DNA from: Streptosporangiaceae bacterium
GTDB lineage: Bacteria; Actinomycetota; Actinomycetes; Streptosporangiales; Streptosporangiaceae
Length of the DNA stretch: 5,434 bases
Reading direction: 5' to 3'
NCBI GenBank assembly: GCA_030045215.1
Contig: JASIBJ010000629.1
Span: forward strand, 1-5,434
Both the position numbers and the translations under genes were made by a program. This document shows positions 5,214 to 5,434 of this stretch, in pieces. A model generated the notes under the pieces. The model saw only the letters and a program-made list of their open reading frames with translations. It was not told the DNA's origin and made no database searches. Numbering within the stretch: the stretch's first letter is position 1; each line of letters begins with the position of its first letter.

Positions 5214-5434
5214 TTGACGGACACCGAGTTCCGGCTGACCGTGAACGGCGCACAGCGAAGCGTGACCTGCGAGCCGGACGCGCCGTTGCTCAGCGTGCTC
5301 CGCCAGGACCTCGGCCTGGCCGGGCCGAAGTTCGGCTGCGGGACAGGGCAGTGCGGGGCGTGCACCGTGCTCATCGACGGCAGCGCGCGGTCGTCCTGCA
5401 ATATGCCGGTGTCGGGCGTGAACAGCCCTGTCAC
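5214..5434 (+). CDS. [2Fe-2S] subunit of a molybdenum hydroxylase (IorA / xanthine dehydrogenase small-subunit type), 3' end outside window
   Basis: The first 73 residues of a plant-type ferredoxin domain are visible: MTDTEFRLTVNG, then PLLSVLRQDLGLAGPKFGCG and TGQCGACTVLIDG. Cys42, Cys47, Cys50 and Cys62 are the four expected ligands of the proximal [2Fe-2S] cluster. The RSSCNMPVSGV block after the fourth Cys fits the isoquinoline 1-oxidoreductase alpha, aldehyde-oxidoreductase and CO dehydrogenase small-subunit group. In such enzymes this subunit passes electrons from a molybdopterin subunit, whose gene usually follows; that gene would lie beyond the window. The N-terminal sequence cannot tell which substrate (N-heterocycle, aldehyde, CO or purine) is oxidised. 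The gene runs in the same direction as the exporter and F420-like genes, 135 bases after the latter. Confidence 0.9.
   Translation, partial: MTDTEFRLTVNGAQRSVTCEPDAPLLSVLRQDLGLAGPKFGCGTGQCGACTVLIDGSARSSCNMPVSGVNSPV

Overview
The window reads as chromosomal DNA of a high-GC actinomycete. Codons end almost always in G or C, and the genes are a TetR/MFS pair, an F420-reductase-like protein and a molybdenum-hydroxylase-type [2Fe-2S] subunit, all common in Streptomyces and its relatives. The genus cannot be fixed from this sequence. No rRNA, tRNA, CRISPR array, complete insertion sequence or transposase was seen.

Layout: (1) 1-296, the C-terminal end of a small membrane protein. (2) 297-918, about 620 bases with no intact gene. 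It holds three successive inverted repeats (340-378, 393-415, 440-487) and, at 601-714, a short remnant of a PHB depolymerase/feruloyl-esterase-type protein. (3) 919-1821, a ketopantoate-reductase-like Rossmann protein in which the usual catalytic lysine is an alanine. (4) 1972-2568 on the minus strand, a TetR-family repressor of the LmrA/YxaF type, convergent with gene 3. (5) 2569-2791, an AT-richer divergent control region with a candidate promoter and operator. (6) 2792-4321, a 14-helix DHA2-type MFS exporter. (7) 4425-5078, a 217-residue NAD(P)-binding protein of the F420H2:NADP+ oxidoreductase-like family. (8) 5214 to the window edge, the N-terminus of a [2Fe-2S] subunit of an isoquinoline 1-oxidoreductase/xanthine dehydrogenase-type hydroxylase.

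Working model (inference): the TetR protein represses the divergent exporter and possibly itself. The exporter may be co-transcribed with the F420-reductase-like gene 103 bases downstream, and perhaps with the hydroxylase genes beyond. That would make a small-molecule response locus: sense a compound, pump it out, and modify it by oxidation or reduction. The left third looks like an eroded intergenic zone. I found no clear sign of an entirely new system. The strongest oddities are the lysine-less reductase, the hairpin cluster and the esterase remnant.
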